Below, in pieces: positions 34,946-47,519 of a stretch of DNA of 60,000 nucleotides. The position numbers were made by a program, and so were the translations under genes. The first letter of the stretch is position 1; the number at the start of each line of letters is the position of its first letter. Below the pieces are notes generated by a model. The model was given only the letters and a program-made list of their open reading frames with translations. It had not been told where the DNA came from and searched no databases. This DNA comes from Apostichopus japonicus (lineage: Eukaryota > Echinodermata > Holothuroidea > Aspidochirotida > Stichopodidae): contig NC_092582.1 of the NCBI RefSeq assembly GCF_037975245.1, forward strand, positions 1,448,001 to 1,508,000, written 5' to 3'.

Positions 34946-35848
34946 TTTTTAAACAGAAATGAATAATTTTTAATTGTAGCAAAACTCAGAAGAATATTAG
35001 TTTATGTGGTGCATTAAACAGAAATTGACGTTGCAAACTTCAATTTGTTATCTTCGAATTTCTTCTTAGTTTTGCAAAATTGTAACTTTTTTTCTCACGA
35101 TTTTGTTTACTTATTCGAATATTCATCGCATCTTGAATTGTTGAAATTTAATTTCGAAATTTCGTTACGTCTCAAATATTATCCTGCTTATATTCTGACT
35201 ATTTTCTCAAAATGTTTACTACACAGCAATTTGCCATCTTTTTATGCGAAAACAATTTCCGCTTTTAATACAAAATTTTACATTGTTTTTTTTTTGAGAA
35301 TTAGTCTATTTCATAATCTTCCCAAGATATCTGAAATATTGATCATTGTATCTCAAACTTTCCACTATACGTACGTTCCACCCCACGAGGCGAAGTCAGG
35401 AACGCGGGGGAGGGGGGTTGGTGAATGTTTGACAAACGCATTGACCTTAATCTGTGGCATAAAAGTTTCACTTTCTTCCTATTTATTTTGTAATGTATCT
35501 TTTCTGCCTCTTTTGGTTCACTTTGTACGTGTTTAGTGCTCATGACCAGCAAAATGTTCGGAATGATAATTTACAATGAATGTCAAGCTGTCAGGTTAGG
35601 GTTTGAAGATAAAACCATATCGATCGCCTTTTTCGCCTTTAAGTAAAGCAACATTTATTGGCTTGCACATTTAACATTAAATTGCAGGGTAGGAAAAGTT
35701 CCAATCGATATCTCTAAATTTAAACACTTCTATTAGTTTGATGCACGATAAATACTTGGCATAAATATAATTTAATGTACAAGATTCGAATTCAAGTGGT
35801 TTAAATGTATTTAAAAAAATGACGTAACTTTCTTATCGTCATCATCAG
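34946..35848 (+). other. intron before exon S2
   Basis: AT-rich intron with no domain in any frame. One GC-rich patch (GCGGGGGAGGGGGG) lies at 35403-35416. A long open frame at 35045-35536 lacks an ATG and looks like chance. Confidence 0.7.
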
Positions 35849-36043
35849 CAAAATGTCTTGCAGTGAGCAGCAGGGATTACTTAAGGATTTTTTATGACGG
35901 TTCATGCTCTATTGAAAAAAAGTTCGATCCTGGTACGGAGCTTGAAGTTACATGCCGAGATGGATTGTTCCCCGACAGGACCGAATCTTGTATCTGTCGA
36001 AAGGGACAGTGGTCCCCTAGCATTCCAAGGTGTACAAGCGTAG
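35849..36043 (+). CDS. CCP/sushi exon S2 with extra cysteines
   Basis: A CCP-type domain in a 195-bp phase 1-1 exon, after ATCATCAG and before GTAAGCC. Six cysteines are visible: AKCLAV, DGSCSI, EVTC, ESC, ICR and PRC. The ending KGQWSPSIPRC with its Trp is typical. The two additional cysteines (GSC and one of SC-IC) could form a third disulfide. It is unlike the A, B and C types and begins the non-repeated part of the gene. Confidence 0.82.
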
Positions 36044-36985
36044 GTAAGCCATCAGCTGTTATACTATAGAAGGTACAGTTTAAATGTTATAAAGCAGTAA
36101 TGACCACAAAGTAAGATTAAACTAGAGAGATGTCACGTCTGAAAGCAGTTTAAAGTAATCTTGTTAATTTGTAGCTTAATGGTCTAATAAGTGGATCACA
36201 TAACGCTTTCACGTTATTTTCATGGATGACAAAATACAGCAAGAGTCGTAAACACATCTCTACTAGTTTTAATAGTTTGTTTTATATTCACACATGTGCC
36301 ACGTCATAGAGACAAAATGACAAGACCAACGAGTCGTTGTACCCTGTAATTACATCATGCTGTACTCAAACACTTATATGAGGAGACTGCGTGTAATCAT
36401 CCTTCTAAAGGAGAAACGTTTTGCTATCTGACATATGATAATAAAAAACTAGGAACTTGAGAAACCGAGCTTGTAAGACCAGCATAGCGATCATAATTGC
36501 GGGGCGACTTTTTCGAAAGTTGCTTTCCAATGAATTAAAACCTTACGTAAAAATTTCCATATCCATCACGATAATTGAATTTATGTGTTCCTGTTACAAT
36601 GTGGTACTCGGTAATTCGTAATGATTTTAAAACCTTCGAAGATCTATGAAGAAACGACAGAAAACATAATCTACAGCTAATGTCTCTCTTTCTATTTTAT
36701 TCTGAAAGTGTTGCGTTGATACTTAATGAGTGATATTAACATTAAACATTTAAATATTACAAGCTGCAGAGTTTCCAATCATTTGTGTCCCCATCCAACC
36801 ATAGAGATTGTCTTACCGCATATGAAGACGTTAACAAGCATTGATATTTCACCATCACTTCCCGTCAGCGATTATAACTCGATCAAACAGAGTTGATTGT
36901 TTAAGCTCATTGTTGAATACACTTATTGCTACACCACATTATCACGTATTGTCGATAATACCAATGTACACGTATATTTCCATAG
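36044..36985 (+). other. intron between S2 and S3
   Basis: AT-rich, about 940 bp; nothing recognisable inside. Confidence 0.75.
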
Positions 36986-37174
36986 CAAACTGCCAACCAG
37001 TGCTTGATGAAGAAGGCAGAACAATAATATACTTTGATGATCGGTCATACGTCCACGGATCAAACCTGACAGTTTCATGTGATAACGACGACAACACTGT
37101 TCTTATAGGAAGTATGACATCAAAATGTAACAATGGAACTTGGAATCCTCCCGTGGGAAAATGTCATGTTAATG
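36986..37174 (+). CDS. CCP/sushi exon S3
   Basis: A CCP domain in a 189-bp phase 1-1 exon; acceptor TTTCCATAG, donor GTGAGA. The four cysteines lie in NCQPV, VSC, SKC and GKC, with NNGTWNPPVGKC at the end. It is acidic in the middle (DNDDN) and carries NLT and NGT N-glycosylation sequons. It is the last CCP exon before the lectin domain. Confidence 0.84.
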
Positions 37175-37463
37175 GTGAGAAACGTTGACTCTATACTAAG
37201 GAAACTACTTGTCATTAATATGATTAACATTTGAATGCATCCGCTTACATATAATCTGCTTTCCTTATCGTAATAACATAAAACACTATGGCGTAATCTA
37301 TGCATCACAAATTATAAACTACCGAAAAAAATCAGAAAGTATTTACATTGTTCGGAGCATTAAATACAACTGCAAATTCATGTATACACATAAATCGTCG
37401 TTGCGTACTTGTCATTCTTTGACAACGTATTTCATGTGTTGAACCTTTTATTGTCATTCTCAG
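37175..37463 (+). other. intron between S3 and F1
   Basis: Short AT-rich intron; nothing else seen. Confidence 0.75.
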
Positions 37464-37571
37464 TTGCGAAAAATAAGAGAGCATATCAAGGATCGTGTGC
37501 GTACCGAGACAGTGGAGCCGACCTGGCAGTAAATGGCCTAACAGTTGAAAATGGAAGATGTTCACAAACAC
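37464..37571 (+). CDS. F-type lectin domain exon F1
   Basis: The first third of an F-type lectin (fucolectin/tachylectin-4/pentraxin-1) domain: KRAYQGSCAYRDSGADLAVN matches the family's A-Y-Q-x-S...GA-LAVDG start, and it ends GRCSQT. Acceptor TCTCAG, donor GTGAGT; 108 bp, phase 1-1. The family normally has a His after the CS pair (CSHT), the first residue of the fucose-binding motif; here it is Gln. The next exon lies 8.5 kb away, across a minisatellite. Confidence 0.75.
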
Positions 37572-38954
37572 GTGAGTATAGCGGTGACGTGGATTTTTCG
37601 ATTTGAATTTTTCTATTGATATGCATGTTGTTAGAAAGACGCATATGCCAATGTGTCTTTATTTAACAACATTCAACATGATGTTTAAATCTGAACAAGA
37701 AAATATGAACAAGAACAAGAGCAAGAACAAGAAAATCTCATTGATTTCACCACAAATGCACACCGTGGAAGAATGGACTAACTTTGATGTACATTACACA
37801 TGTTACCAGTCATTCATATAGTTACATTTACATGTCAAATGTTAGTATAAAGTTTCGACTCTCTGTGAGCAGTAATATGTTTTAAAACTCCACATTTGGA
37901 ACAATTTTGCTTGTGAAACCTAGCAACTACGAGGAAATGATGCAGTCACTGTGTAGCTCAAAGACCCTTAAACACAAATTACTGGTCTATAAATGAAATT
38001 GTCTATCATTCCCATGAGCAAGAATAGGAGATGGTAAAAACACAAATGTGGAGTGGTTATAGGCCTGTTCTGGTAGGAAAGATCTGGTCTGTTCCTTTTA
38101 CTGGGGTAAGCGCGGATACAGTAGTTTACTGCAGGACAAAGACAGAGGCACCCGATACTCATAGCTAGCGCAGTGGTTACTGATGCACGGTTGTGGAACA
38201 CGAACAGTAGTTACTGTACTAGCTATGAGTTTCGTGTGCCAGGGGGAGCAGGGGTACCCCCCACCCCCCCTTTAGTGTCGAAAAAATGTTACAAAACTGT
38301 TGTTTTTGTAGCATGGTATTTTTTAGTCCTCTTTTGATCTTGAATATACTCGTCAGCTCCGTTAATTCGAATATAATCGTTGGAGAATTTATGCCTACTG
38401 GTTCAACTACTTAGTTTTGCACATGCAATTAGCTAAATTTAGCGTATATCCTATTTCAACGTACAGTTGGCCACTGCGTAATTAAATACATATTGCCTAC
38501 CAAACCGCACTGGAGTGTCACGAACTGTATGCACAACGACGTCGACAACGTTCGTTCTCATCCTTTCTATGATTCGTCCTAAGTGGTTGCACGAACAGCA
38601 TGTTATGAAGCTTAGCTAGCAATCGTACGTGATACGCACTTCCTATAAATAATCTGGCTGTCTTACAAAATATGAAAGTGTATATTGTCCATCAGTTAAG
38701 TTTTTCAAATGTACAATAAACAAGTATCATCCTATCGGAAAAATTGTAAAAAAAACGCTATTTTGGTCTTTCAGATATATTATGTAAAAGAACATGTAAC
38801 AAACTCTGTTGATAACATGATATCATATAACATGACCTTCGATTGATAAATAATATCTCACTGGGGAGGGGGGCACCCCTCCCCTTAAACACCCCCCCCC
38901 CCCAGTATCAATCGCAAAATGTGCTCCCCTTTCAAATTCCTCACTACGTTGCTG
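37572..38954 (+). other. intron part with an inserted segment
   Basis: 38060-38135 holds one unit of the 64-bp minisatellite; the main array resumes at about 38955. Between them lie about 820 bp of unrelated DNA, with C- and G-rich runs (38250-38272 and 38866-38903). Inside it is a 12-bp inverted repeat, ACTCATAGCTAG (38157-38168) and its complement (38219-38230). An inserted element is likely, but no coding is seen. Confidence 0.5.
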
Positions 38955-41900
38955 GTTTACTGGTGTCTTACATAAGGCCTGGTATGTTCCTTTAATTGGG
39001 ATAGGCGGGGATACAGTTGGTTACTGATGTCTAACAAGAGGCCTAGTCTGCCTTGCATTTGGGAAAAGCGGGAATAAAGTAGTTGTGTGTAGTGTTGTAA
39101 ATGAAACCAGGTCTGTTCCTTTCATTTGGGATAGTCGGGGACACAGTATTTTAGTTGTGTCTAACATGAAGCCTGTTCTGTTCCTTTCATTGTAATAGGC
39201 AGGGATACAATATTTTAGTTGTGTCTTAAATGAAGCTTGGTCTATTCATTTCATTGGGATAGGCGGGTATACAACATTTTAGTTGTGTCTAAAATAAAAC
39301 TTGGTCTGTTCCTTTTATTGGGATAGGCGGGAATACAGTAGTTTAGTGGAATCTAACATGAGGTAGGTTCTTTTCCTTTCATTAGGATAGGCGTGGATAC
39401 AATATTTAGATGTGTCTAACATGAAGCCTGGTCTGTTCCGTTCATTGGGATAGGTGGGTATTCAATATTTTAGTGGTGTCTAACATGAGGTAGGTTCTGT
39501 TCCTTTCATTGGGATAGATGGGTATACAATAATTTAGTTGTGTCTAACATGAAGCCTGTTCTGTTCCTTTCATTTTGATAGGAAGGTATACTGTAGTTTA
39601 GTAGTGTCTAACATGAGGTAGGTTCTGTTCCTTTCATTGGGATAGGCGGGGATACAGTAGTTTAGTTGTGTCTAACATGAAGTCTGTTCTGTTCCTTTCA
39701 TTGTGATAAGCGGGTATACAGTAGTTTAGTGCTGTCTAACATAAGGCAGTTTCTGTTCCTTTCATTGTGATAGGCGGGGATACAGTAGTTTAGTGGTGTC
39801 TAACATGAAGCCTGGTCTGTTCCTTTCATTGGCATAGGCGGGTATACAGAAGTTTAGTGGTGTCCAACATGAAGCCTGGTCTATTCCTTTCATTGGGATA
39901 GGCGGGTATGCAGTAGTTTAGTGGTGTCTAACATGAAGCATGTTTTGTTCCTTTCATTGGGATAGGCGGGGATACAATATTTTAGTTGTGTCTAACATGA
40001 AGCTTGGTCTTTTCCTTTCATTGTGATAGGCGGGTATACAGTAGTTTATTGGTGTCTAACATAAGGTAGGTTCTGTTCATTTCATTGGGATAGGGGGAGA
40101 AACAATATTTTAGTTGTGTCTAACATGAAGCCTGGTCTGTTCCTTTCATTGGGATAGGCGGGTATACTGTAGTTTAGTTGTGTCTAACATGAGGTAGGTT
40201 CTGTGCCTTTCATTGGGATAGGCGGGGATACAATATGTTAGTTGTGTCTAACATGAAGCCTGGTCTGTTCCTTTCATTGGGATAGGCGGGTATACAATAA
40301 TTTAGTTGTGTCTAACGTGAAGCCTGTTCTGTTCCTTTCATTGTGATTGGCGGGTATACAGTACTTTAGTGGTGTCTTACATGAGGTAGGTTCTGTTCCT
40401 TTCATTGGGATAGACGGGGAAGCAACATTGAAGTTGTATCTAACATGAAGCCTGGTCTGTTCCTTTCATTGGGATAGGCGGGTATACAGTAGTGAAGTGG
40501 TGTCCAACATGAAGCCTGGTCTATTCCTTTTATTGGGATAGGCGGATATGCAGTAGTTTAGTGGTGTCTAACATGAAGCATGTTCTGTTCCTTTCATTGG
40601 GATAGGCGGGGATACAATATTTTAGTTGTGTCTAACATGAAGCCTGGTCTGTTCCTTTCATTGAGATAGGCAAGGATACGATATTTAAGTTGTGTCTAAC
40701 ATGAAGCCTTGTCTGTTCCTTTCATTGGGATAGGCGGGTATACAGTAGTTTAGTTGTGTCAAACATGAGGCCTAGTATTTTCCTTACGTTGGGATAATCG
40801 GGAATACAGTAGTTTAGTGTTGTAAATGAACCAGGTCTGTTCCTTTCTTTTGGGATAGTCGGGGAAACAGTATTTTAGTTGTGTCTAACATGAAGCCTGT
40901 TCTGTCCCTTTCATTGGGATAGGCGGGGATACAATATTTTAGTTGTGTCTAACGTGAAGCTTGGTCTTTTCCTTTCATTGTGATAGGCGGGTGTACAGTA
41001 GTTTAGTGGTGTCTAACATGAGGTAGGTTCTGTGCCTTTCATGGGGATAGGCGGGGATACAATATGCTAGTTGTGTCTAACATGAAGCCTGGTCTGTTCC
41101 TTTCATTAAGTTAGGCGGAGAAACAATATTTTAGTTGTGTCTAACATGAGGGAGGTTCTGTTCCTTTCATTGGGATAGGCGGGTATACAATAATTTAGTT
41201 GTGTCTAACATGAAGCCTGGTCCGTTTCTTTCATTGGGATAGGCGGGGAAACAGTATTTTAGTTGCGTCTAACATGAAGCCTGGTCTGTTCCTTTCATTG
41301 GGATAGGCGTTTATATAATAATTTAGTTGTGTCTAACGTGAAGCCTGTTCTGTTCCTTTCATTGTGATTGGCGGGTATACAGTACTTTAGTGGTGTCTTA
41401 CATGAGGTAGGTTCTGTTCCTTTCACTGGGATAGACGGGGAAACAACATTGAAGTTGTTTCTAACATGAAGCCTGGTCTGTTCCTTTCATTGGGATAGGC
41501 GGGTATACAATAATTCAGTTGTGTCAAACATGAAGCCTGGTCTGTTCCTTTCATTGGGATAGGCGGGTATACAATAATTTAGTTGTGTCTAACATGAAGC
41601 TTGGTCTTTTCCTTTCATTGTGATATGCGGGTATACAGTAGTTTAGTGGTGTCTAACATGAGGTAGGTTCTGTGTCTTTCATGGGGATAGGGGGAGAAAC
41701 AATATTTTAGTTGTGTCTAACATGAAGCCTGGTCTGTTCCTTTCATTGGGATAGACGAGGAAACAACATTTAAGTTGTGTCTAACATGAAGCCTGGTCTG
41801 TTCCTTTTATTGGGATAGGCGGGTATGCAGTAGTTTAGTGGTGTCTAACATGAAGCATGTTCTGTTCCTTTCATTGTGATAGGCGAGGATACGATATTTT

Positions 41901-44900
41901 AGTTGTGTCTAACATGAAGCCTTGTCTGTTCCTTTCATTGGCATATGCGAGAATACAGTAGTTTAGTGTTGTAAATGACACCAGGTCTGTTCCTTTCTTT
42001 TGGGATAGTCGGGGAAACAGTATTTTAGTTGTGTCTAACATGAAGCCTGTTCTGTCCCTTCTTATTGGGATAGGCGGGGATACAATATTTTAGTTGTGTC
42101 TAACATGAAGCCTGGTCTGTTCCTTTCATTGGGATAGGCGGGTATACAATAATTTATTGGGGCAAACATGGAGCTTGGTCTTTTCCTTTCATTGGGATAG
42201 GCGGGGATACAATATTTTAGTTGTGTCTAACATGAAGCCTGGTCTGTTCCTTTCATTGGGATAGGCGGGGATACAATAATTTATTGGGGCAAACATGGAG
42301 CTTGGTCTGTTCCTTTCATTGGGATAGGCTGGGATACAATATTTTAGTTGTGTCTAACATGAAACCTGGTCTGTTCCTTTCATTGGGATAGGCGGGGATA
42401 CAATAATTTAGTTGTGTCTAACATGAAGCCTGGTCCGTTTCTTTCATTGGGATAGGCGGGGAAACAGTATTTTAGTTGTGTCTAACATAAAGCTGGGTCT
42501 GTTCCTCTCATTGGGATAGGCGGGGATTCAATATTTTAGTTGTGTCTAACATGAAGCCTGGTCTGTTCCTTTCATTGGGATAGGCGGGGATACGATATTT
42601 TAGTTGTGTCTAACATGAAGCCTGGTCTGTTCCTTTTAGTGTGATAGGCAGGTATACAGTAGTTTAGTGGTGTCTAACATGAGGTAGGTTCTGTTCCTTT
42701 CATTGGGATAGGCGGGGATACAATATTTTAGTTGTGTCTAACATGAAGCCTTGTCTGTTCCTTTCATTGGGATAGGCGGGTATACAGTAGTTTAGTTGTG
42801 TCTAACATGAGGTAGGTTCTGTTCCTTTCATTGGGTAGGCGAGTAAACAATAATTTAGTTGTGTGTAACATGAAGCCTGGTCTGTTCCTTTCATTGGGAT
42901 AGGCGGGTATACAGTAGTTTCGTTGTGTCTAACATGAAGCCTGGTCTGTTCCTTTTATTGTGATTGGCAGGTATGCAGTAGTGTAGTGGTGTCTAACATG
43001 AGGGAGGTTTTGTTCCTATCATTGGGATAGGCGGGTATACAATAATTTAGTTGTGTCTAACATGAAGCCTGGTCTGTTCCTTTTAGTGTGATAGGCAGGT
43101 ATACAGTAGTTTAGTGGTGTCTAACATGAGGTAGGTTCTGTTCCTTTCATTGGGACAGGCGGGTATACAATACATTAGTTGTGTCTAACATGAAGCCTGG
43201 TCCGTTTCTTTCATTGGGATAGGCGGGGATACAATAATTTAGTTCTGTCTAACATGAAGCCTGGTCCGTTTCTTTCATTGGGATAGGCGGGGATACAATA
43301 TTTTAGTTGTGTCTAACATGAAGCCTGGTCTGTTCCTTTCATTGGGATATGCGGGCATACAATGATTTAGTTGTGTCTAACATGAAGCCTGGTCCGTTTC
43401 TTTCATTGGGATAGGCGGGGATACAATAATTTACTTGTGTCTAACATGAAGCCTGTTCTGTTCCTTTCATTGTGATATGCGGGTATACTGTAGTTTAGTG
43501 GTGTCTAACATGAGGTAGGTTCTGTTCCTTTCATTGGGATATGCGGGGATACAATATTTTAGTTGTGTCTAACATGAAGCCTTGTCTGTTCCTTTAAATG
43601 GTATAGGCGGGATACAGTATTTAAGTTGTGTATAACATGAGGTAGGTTCTGTTCCTTTCATTGGGATAGGCGGGGATACAATATTTTAGTTGTGTCTAAC
43701 ATGAAGCCTTGTCTGTTCCTTTCATTGGGATAGGCGGGTATACAGTAGTTTAGTTGTGTCTAACATGAGGTAGGTTCTGTTCCTTTCATTGGGTAGGCGA
43801 GTAAACAATAATTTAGTTGTGTGTAACATGAAGCCTGTTCTGTGCTTTTCATCGTGATTGGCGGGTATACAGTAGTTTCGTGGTGTCTAACATGAAGCCT
43901 GGTCTGTTCCTTTCATTGGGATTGGCAGGTATGCAGTAGTGTAGTGGTGTCTAACATGAGGGAGGTTTTGTTCCTTTCATTGGGATAGGCGGGTATACAA
44001 TAATTTAGTTGTGTCTAACATGAAGCCTGGTCTGTTCCTTTCATTGGCATAGGCAGGGATACAGTAGTTTAGTGGTGTCTAACATGAGGTAGGTTCTGTT
44101 CCTTTCATTGGGACAGGCGGGTATACAATAATTTAGTTCTGTCTAACATGAAGCCTGGTTTGTTCCTTTCATTGGGATAGGCGGGGATACAATAATTTAG
44201 TTGTGTCTAACATGAAGCCTAGTCCGTTTCTTCATTGGGATAGGCGGGGATACAATATTTTAGTTGTGTCTAACATGAAGCCTGGTCTGTTCCTTTTATT
44301 GGGATAGGCGGGTATACAATAATTTACTTGTGTCTAACATGAAGCCTGTTCCGTTCCTTTCATTGTGATATGCGGGTATACTGTAGTTTCGTGGTGTCTA
44401 ACATGAAGCCTGGTCTGTTCCTTTCATTGGGATTGGCAGGTATACAGTAGTTTAGTGGTGTCTAACATGAGGTAGGTTCTGTTCCTTTCATTGAAACAGG
44501 CGGGTATACAATAATTTAGTTGTGTCTAACATGAAGCCTGGTCTGTTCCTTTCATTGGGATAGGCGGGGATACAATAATTTAGTTGTGTCTAACATGAAG
44601 CCTGGTCTGTTCCTTTCATTGGGATAGGCGGGGATACAATAATTTAGTTGTGTCTAACATGAAGCCTGGTCCGTTTCTTTCATTGGGATAGGCGGGGAAA
44701 CAGTATTTTAGTTGTGTCTAACATACAGCTGGGTCTGTTCCTTTCATTGGGATAGGCGGGATACAATATTTTAGTTGTGTCTAACATGAAGCCTGGTCTG
44801 TTCCTTTCATTGGGATAGGCGGGGATACAATATTTTAGTTGTGTCTAACATGAAGCCTTGTCTGTTCCTTTTAATGGTTTAGGCGGGGATACAGTATTTA

Positions 44901-44961
44901 AGTTGTGGCTAACATGAGGTAGGATCTGTTCCTTTCATTTTGGATAGGCGGGGATACAGTG
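38955..44961. repeat. 64-bp minisatellite, about 94 units
   Basis: The unit is GTTGTGTCTAACATGAAGCC, then TGGTCTGTTCCTTTCATTGG, then GATAGGCGGGTATACAATA plus a few bases. Alternative forms are ATGAGGTAGGTTCTG for ATGAAGCCTGGTCTG, GGCGGGGATACAATATTTTA, and TAGTGGTGTC for TAGTTGTGTC. These forms recur in blocks, so larger groups have been copied. It lies wholly in the F1-F2 intron and encodes nothing. Confidence 0.95.
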
Positions 44962-46034
44962 AAGCGTCATAAATCTTAGAGACTTTGACCAATGTGTTAA
45001 AATATGGTAACATTTGAAGGAACTTTCCAAGTGAAAAAAACTAGCATTATAAACATACATAATTATGACTACAATGTGTAAATCAAAATTGCGGCTTGTT
45101 GCGTATTGGCATATATGTTATCATAAAATATCATTAAACTTGGAAATTATTGAAATCTTCGTTTACTCCACATTTGGACTTTATAACTATTGCACAATAT
45201 GAAATATTCCTCTAATTCCACTTAGCCTATTATTTTTATGAATATACCGTACCTCAAAGATTTCATTTGTAACTATGGGTACAGATGTTAAGAACATATA
45301 GCTGTTTTTCTTTATGCAGCATGTAATAATCAATATTACTTCCTACCACATGGTCTTACGTTCACATTATTTTTACTGACAGTTATATCTTTAAAAAATT
45401 TACTCTTTGAACTTGTCAATCTCAAAGTAATAATCAATTGTATTTGCCCCTTGCCACGTCATCTTCGTTGTGTGAACGGAATTACTCAACACCGATGGAA
45501 TTAAAATCCAAATCTTGCATATTAGTTGATAATATTAACAACTTAAAGATTTTGAGCAATCATGTATTCTTCAAATCAGGCGAATATATTGATGCGACTT
45601 ATTACGTTTGACTCAGTGACAACGTTTCCACTGTTTTTGCACAGTAATACTCAGGTATTAAATTTGCTGTCCTCATTCAAGGTAGATGGTTGAATAGCTC
45701 CCCTCATCCACCTTCCCACATAGACACAAACACATAACAAACTTGATGTAAATCTTCAGAGATTACATACGATTTCCAGAAGCAAGCGATAAGAAATTGT
45801 ATCAAACTTTTGGCAATAAATCAGAATTCATTCACATATTAAAATTAAAATCTCTATTTAACAATGTACAGACTGGGGGATTGCTCCAGAAAGTTAATAA
45901 AGGCATTGCATCTAATGTCACAATACACTGTATCACCCAATGGACCAAAAACTTACATTAACATTAGCATTGCTATATCGGCGTGTAAAAAGAGTGCTAC
46001 ATTGATTTTTCTTTTTGTTTTTCTTTTGTTACAG
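44962..46034 (+). other. intron before exon F2
   Basis: About 1.07 kb of AT-rich sequence; no gene or repeat recognised. Confidence 0.75.
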
Positions 46035-46109
46035 AAAGAACAAACCAGTGGTGGTTTGTCGACTTGGGAGCCAAGTTTGCTGTGAGGGAAATACAAATTT
46101 ATCACCATG
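46035..46109 (+). CDS. F-type lectin domain exon F2
   Basis: The middle of the lectin domain in a 75-bp phase 1-1 exon; acceptor TTTGTTACAG, donor GTAACT. It encodes RTNQWWFVDLGAKFAVREIQ, then IYHH. The NxWWxVDLG strand is the hallmark of the F-type fold. In fucose-binding members, Arg follows the strand soon after (R-x-D); here the end reads YHH and then Asp from the junction codon. Confidence 0.8.
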
Positions 46110-47298
46110 GTAACTAATTTACTTCACTCTTCTTTCATCTGTCTCCAAACATATGCAATTCAATCTACTTAGACTATAACAACTGCCTATATACTTGCAC
46201 TGCGCCTCCAATTATCCTTTACGGGTCCTTACCCTCTTCCTTCCAATTTACTATTCCAGCTCGTGTTCTGGCCTGGATTTCATCTGTTACGCAGCGTATT
46301 GCAATTGCTTTTAAGGAGTTGCAAGATTTACAGAGCTTCCTCTCTTCACCTATTACAAGCACTGAGTTGAAAATTTCCTCTTTTTTAACGTGTGTTTTTT
46401 TCTCCCGGTTACACGGCGTTTCTCTATTACGTGTGTGTAGGTACCAGTTACGCTAAGGCGTAGTTTTGGAACTCCCCGCTCTTGGAGTAGAACATTTACG
46501 TGACGGGTTTCTCATTCCTGAATTCTGGAAGAAGCTTCTGGTAATCGCAAAATGGAGTTCAAAGCAAATGGACATTGAAATGAAGGGAACGTTTTTCACT
46601 AATAGGAGCAAAGGCAATCTCCTCCACCTAAAACAGAGATCAATTAGTTACATCTATTAGGGTCAGGAAGGCATTTCCCCATCATGAGTTTACAGATTTA
46701 AACATGTACTAGATTTATGGTCGAGCAATTATATCTTCGTACTTATTGTTATGCGTCATAGGGCGTCACACTGTACCACTTGTTCTCACTTACGTCAGTC
46801 ATCGTCATCAGTCATCATATATTTTTTTTGGTTTATCCCTTCGAACGACCCATAACCAAGTAGAGCCCTGTATAACGGTGAACCGTAAAGGGCAATTGGG
46901 TGTAAAAATGTTATCAGCAGTTTTAGGCTAGGTAGAACGGAGAGAATATGATTTGGAGACAGGCAAGTATCTCCTTTCGTTAAGACCCAAACCAGTAAGC
47001 TTCGGGCGATGTAAGATGTGGACTCCTACAGAAGTAGTTGCATGCTTACAAAGTTAACGATTTTCTATCAAAGCAATTTTGAACTGCTAACCGCCCCTTG
47101 TGAGTAGTACCTCGGTTCATATCGTGTACAAACATCACAGCTATGAATCTTTATTTTTCTTAGAGGATCTACAGTCACGCTAACATCAAAATGACTTGTT
47201 CTATACTCTTCGTTGTTGCTTCATGCCTCTGATTTGGCAGTTTCAAAAATGAATGAAACCAAACAGAGTAAATAACATCTCAAATTTGTACCTTTAGA
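46110..47298 (+). other. intron between F2 and F3
   Basis: About 1.2 kb; T/C-rich at the start, otherwise featureless. The small open frames (46466-46660, 46746-46931) have no recognisable domain. Confidence 0.75.
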
Positions 47299-47519
47299 TA
47301 ATCAGAACGCACTCTTGAATGCAGAAGTAAGAGTTGGACAGGAAGCAGGATCTGAGACCAATCAAAATACCCTCGTAGGTCGTGTAACCGATGTTAGTAG
47401 CAATCCAGTTAGAATTACAGTGAATGGAAATGTTGAAGGTCGCTTTGTCAGTGTGGATCATACTGGATCATCCGTTTCTCTCATATTATGTGAAGTTCAG
47501 ATCTTTGGAGATCTATTAG
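47299..47519 (+). CDS. F-type lectin domain exon F3
   Basis: The C-terminal part of the lectin domain in a 221-bp exon that starts and ends in phase 1; acceptor TACCTTTAG, donor GTATTTC. It encodes NALLNAEVRVGQ (the A-E-[VI]-R-V-G strand) and ends GRFVSVDHTGS...LCEVQIFGD, the usual closing strand with its cysteine. No Arg precedes AEVRVG where family members have the second Arg or Lys of the binding motif. The next coding piece in phase is the half CCP exon in the 380-bp satellite. Confidence 0.82.

Noticed and set aside
35045-35536. 163-codon plus-strand frame
   Set aside because: It starts at TTG, is Phe/Leu/Tyr-rich because of the AT-rich intron, and has no domain or splice context.
38955-44961. 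Possible protein-coding repeat array in the 64-bp minisatellite
   Set aside because: 64 is not a multiple of 3, stops occur in all frames and no open frame of note is present.
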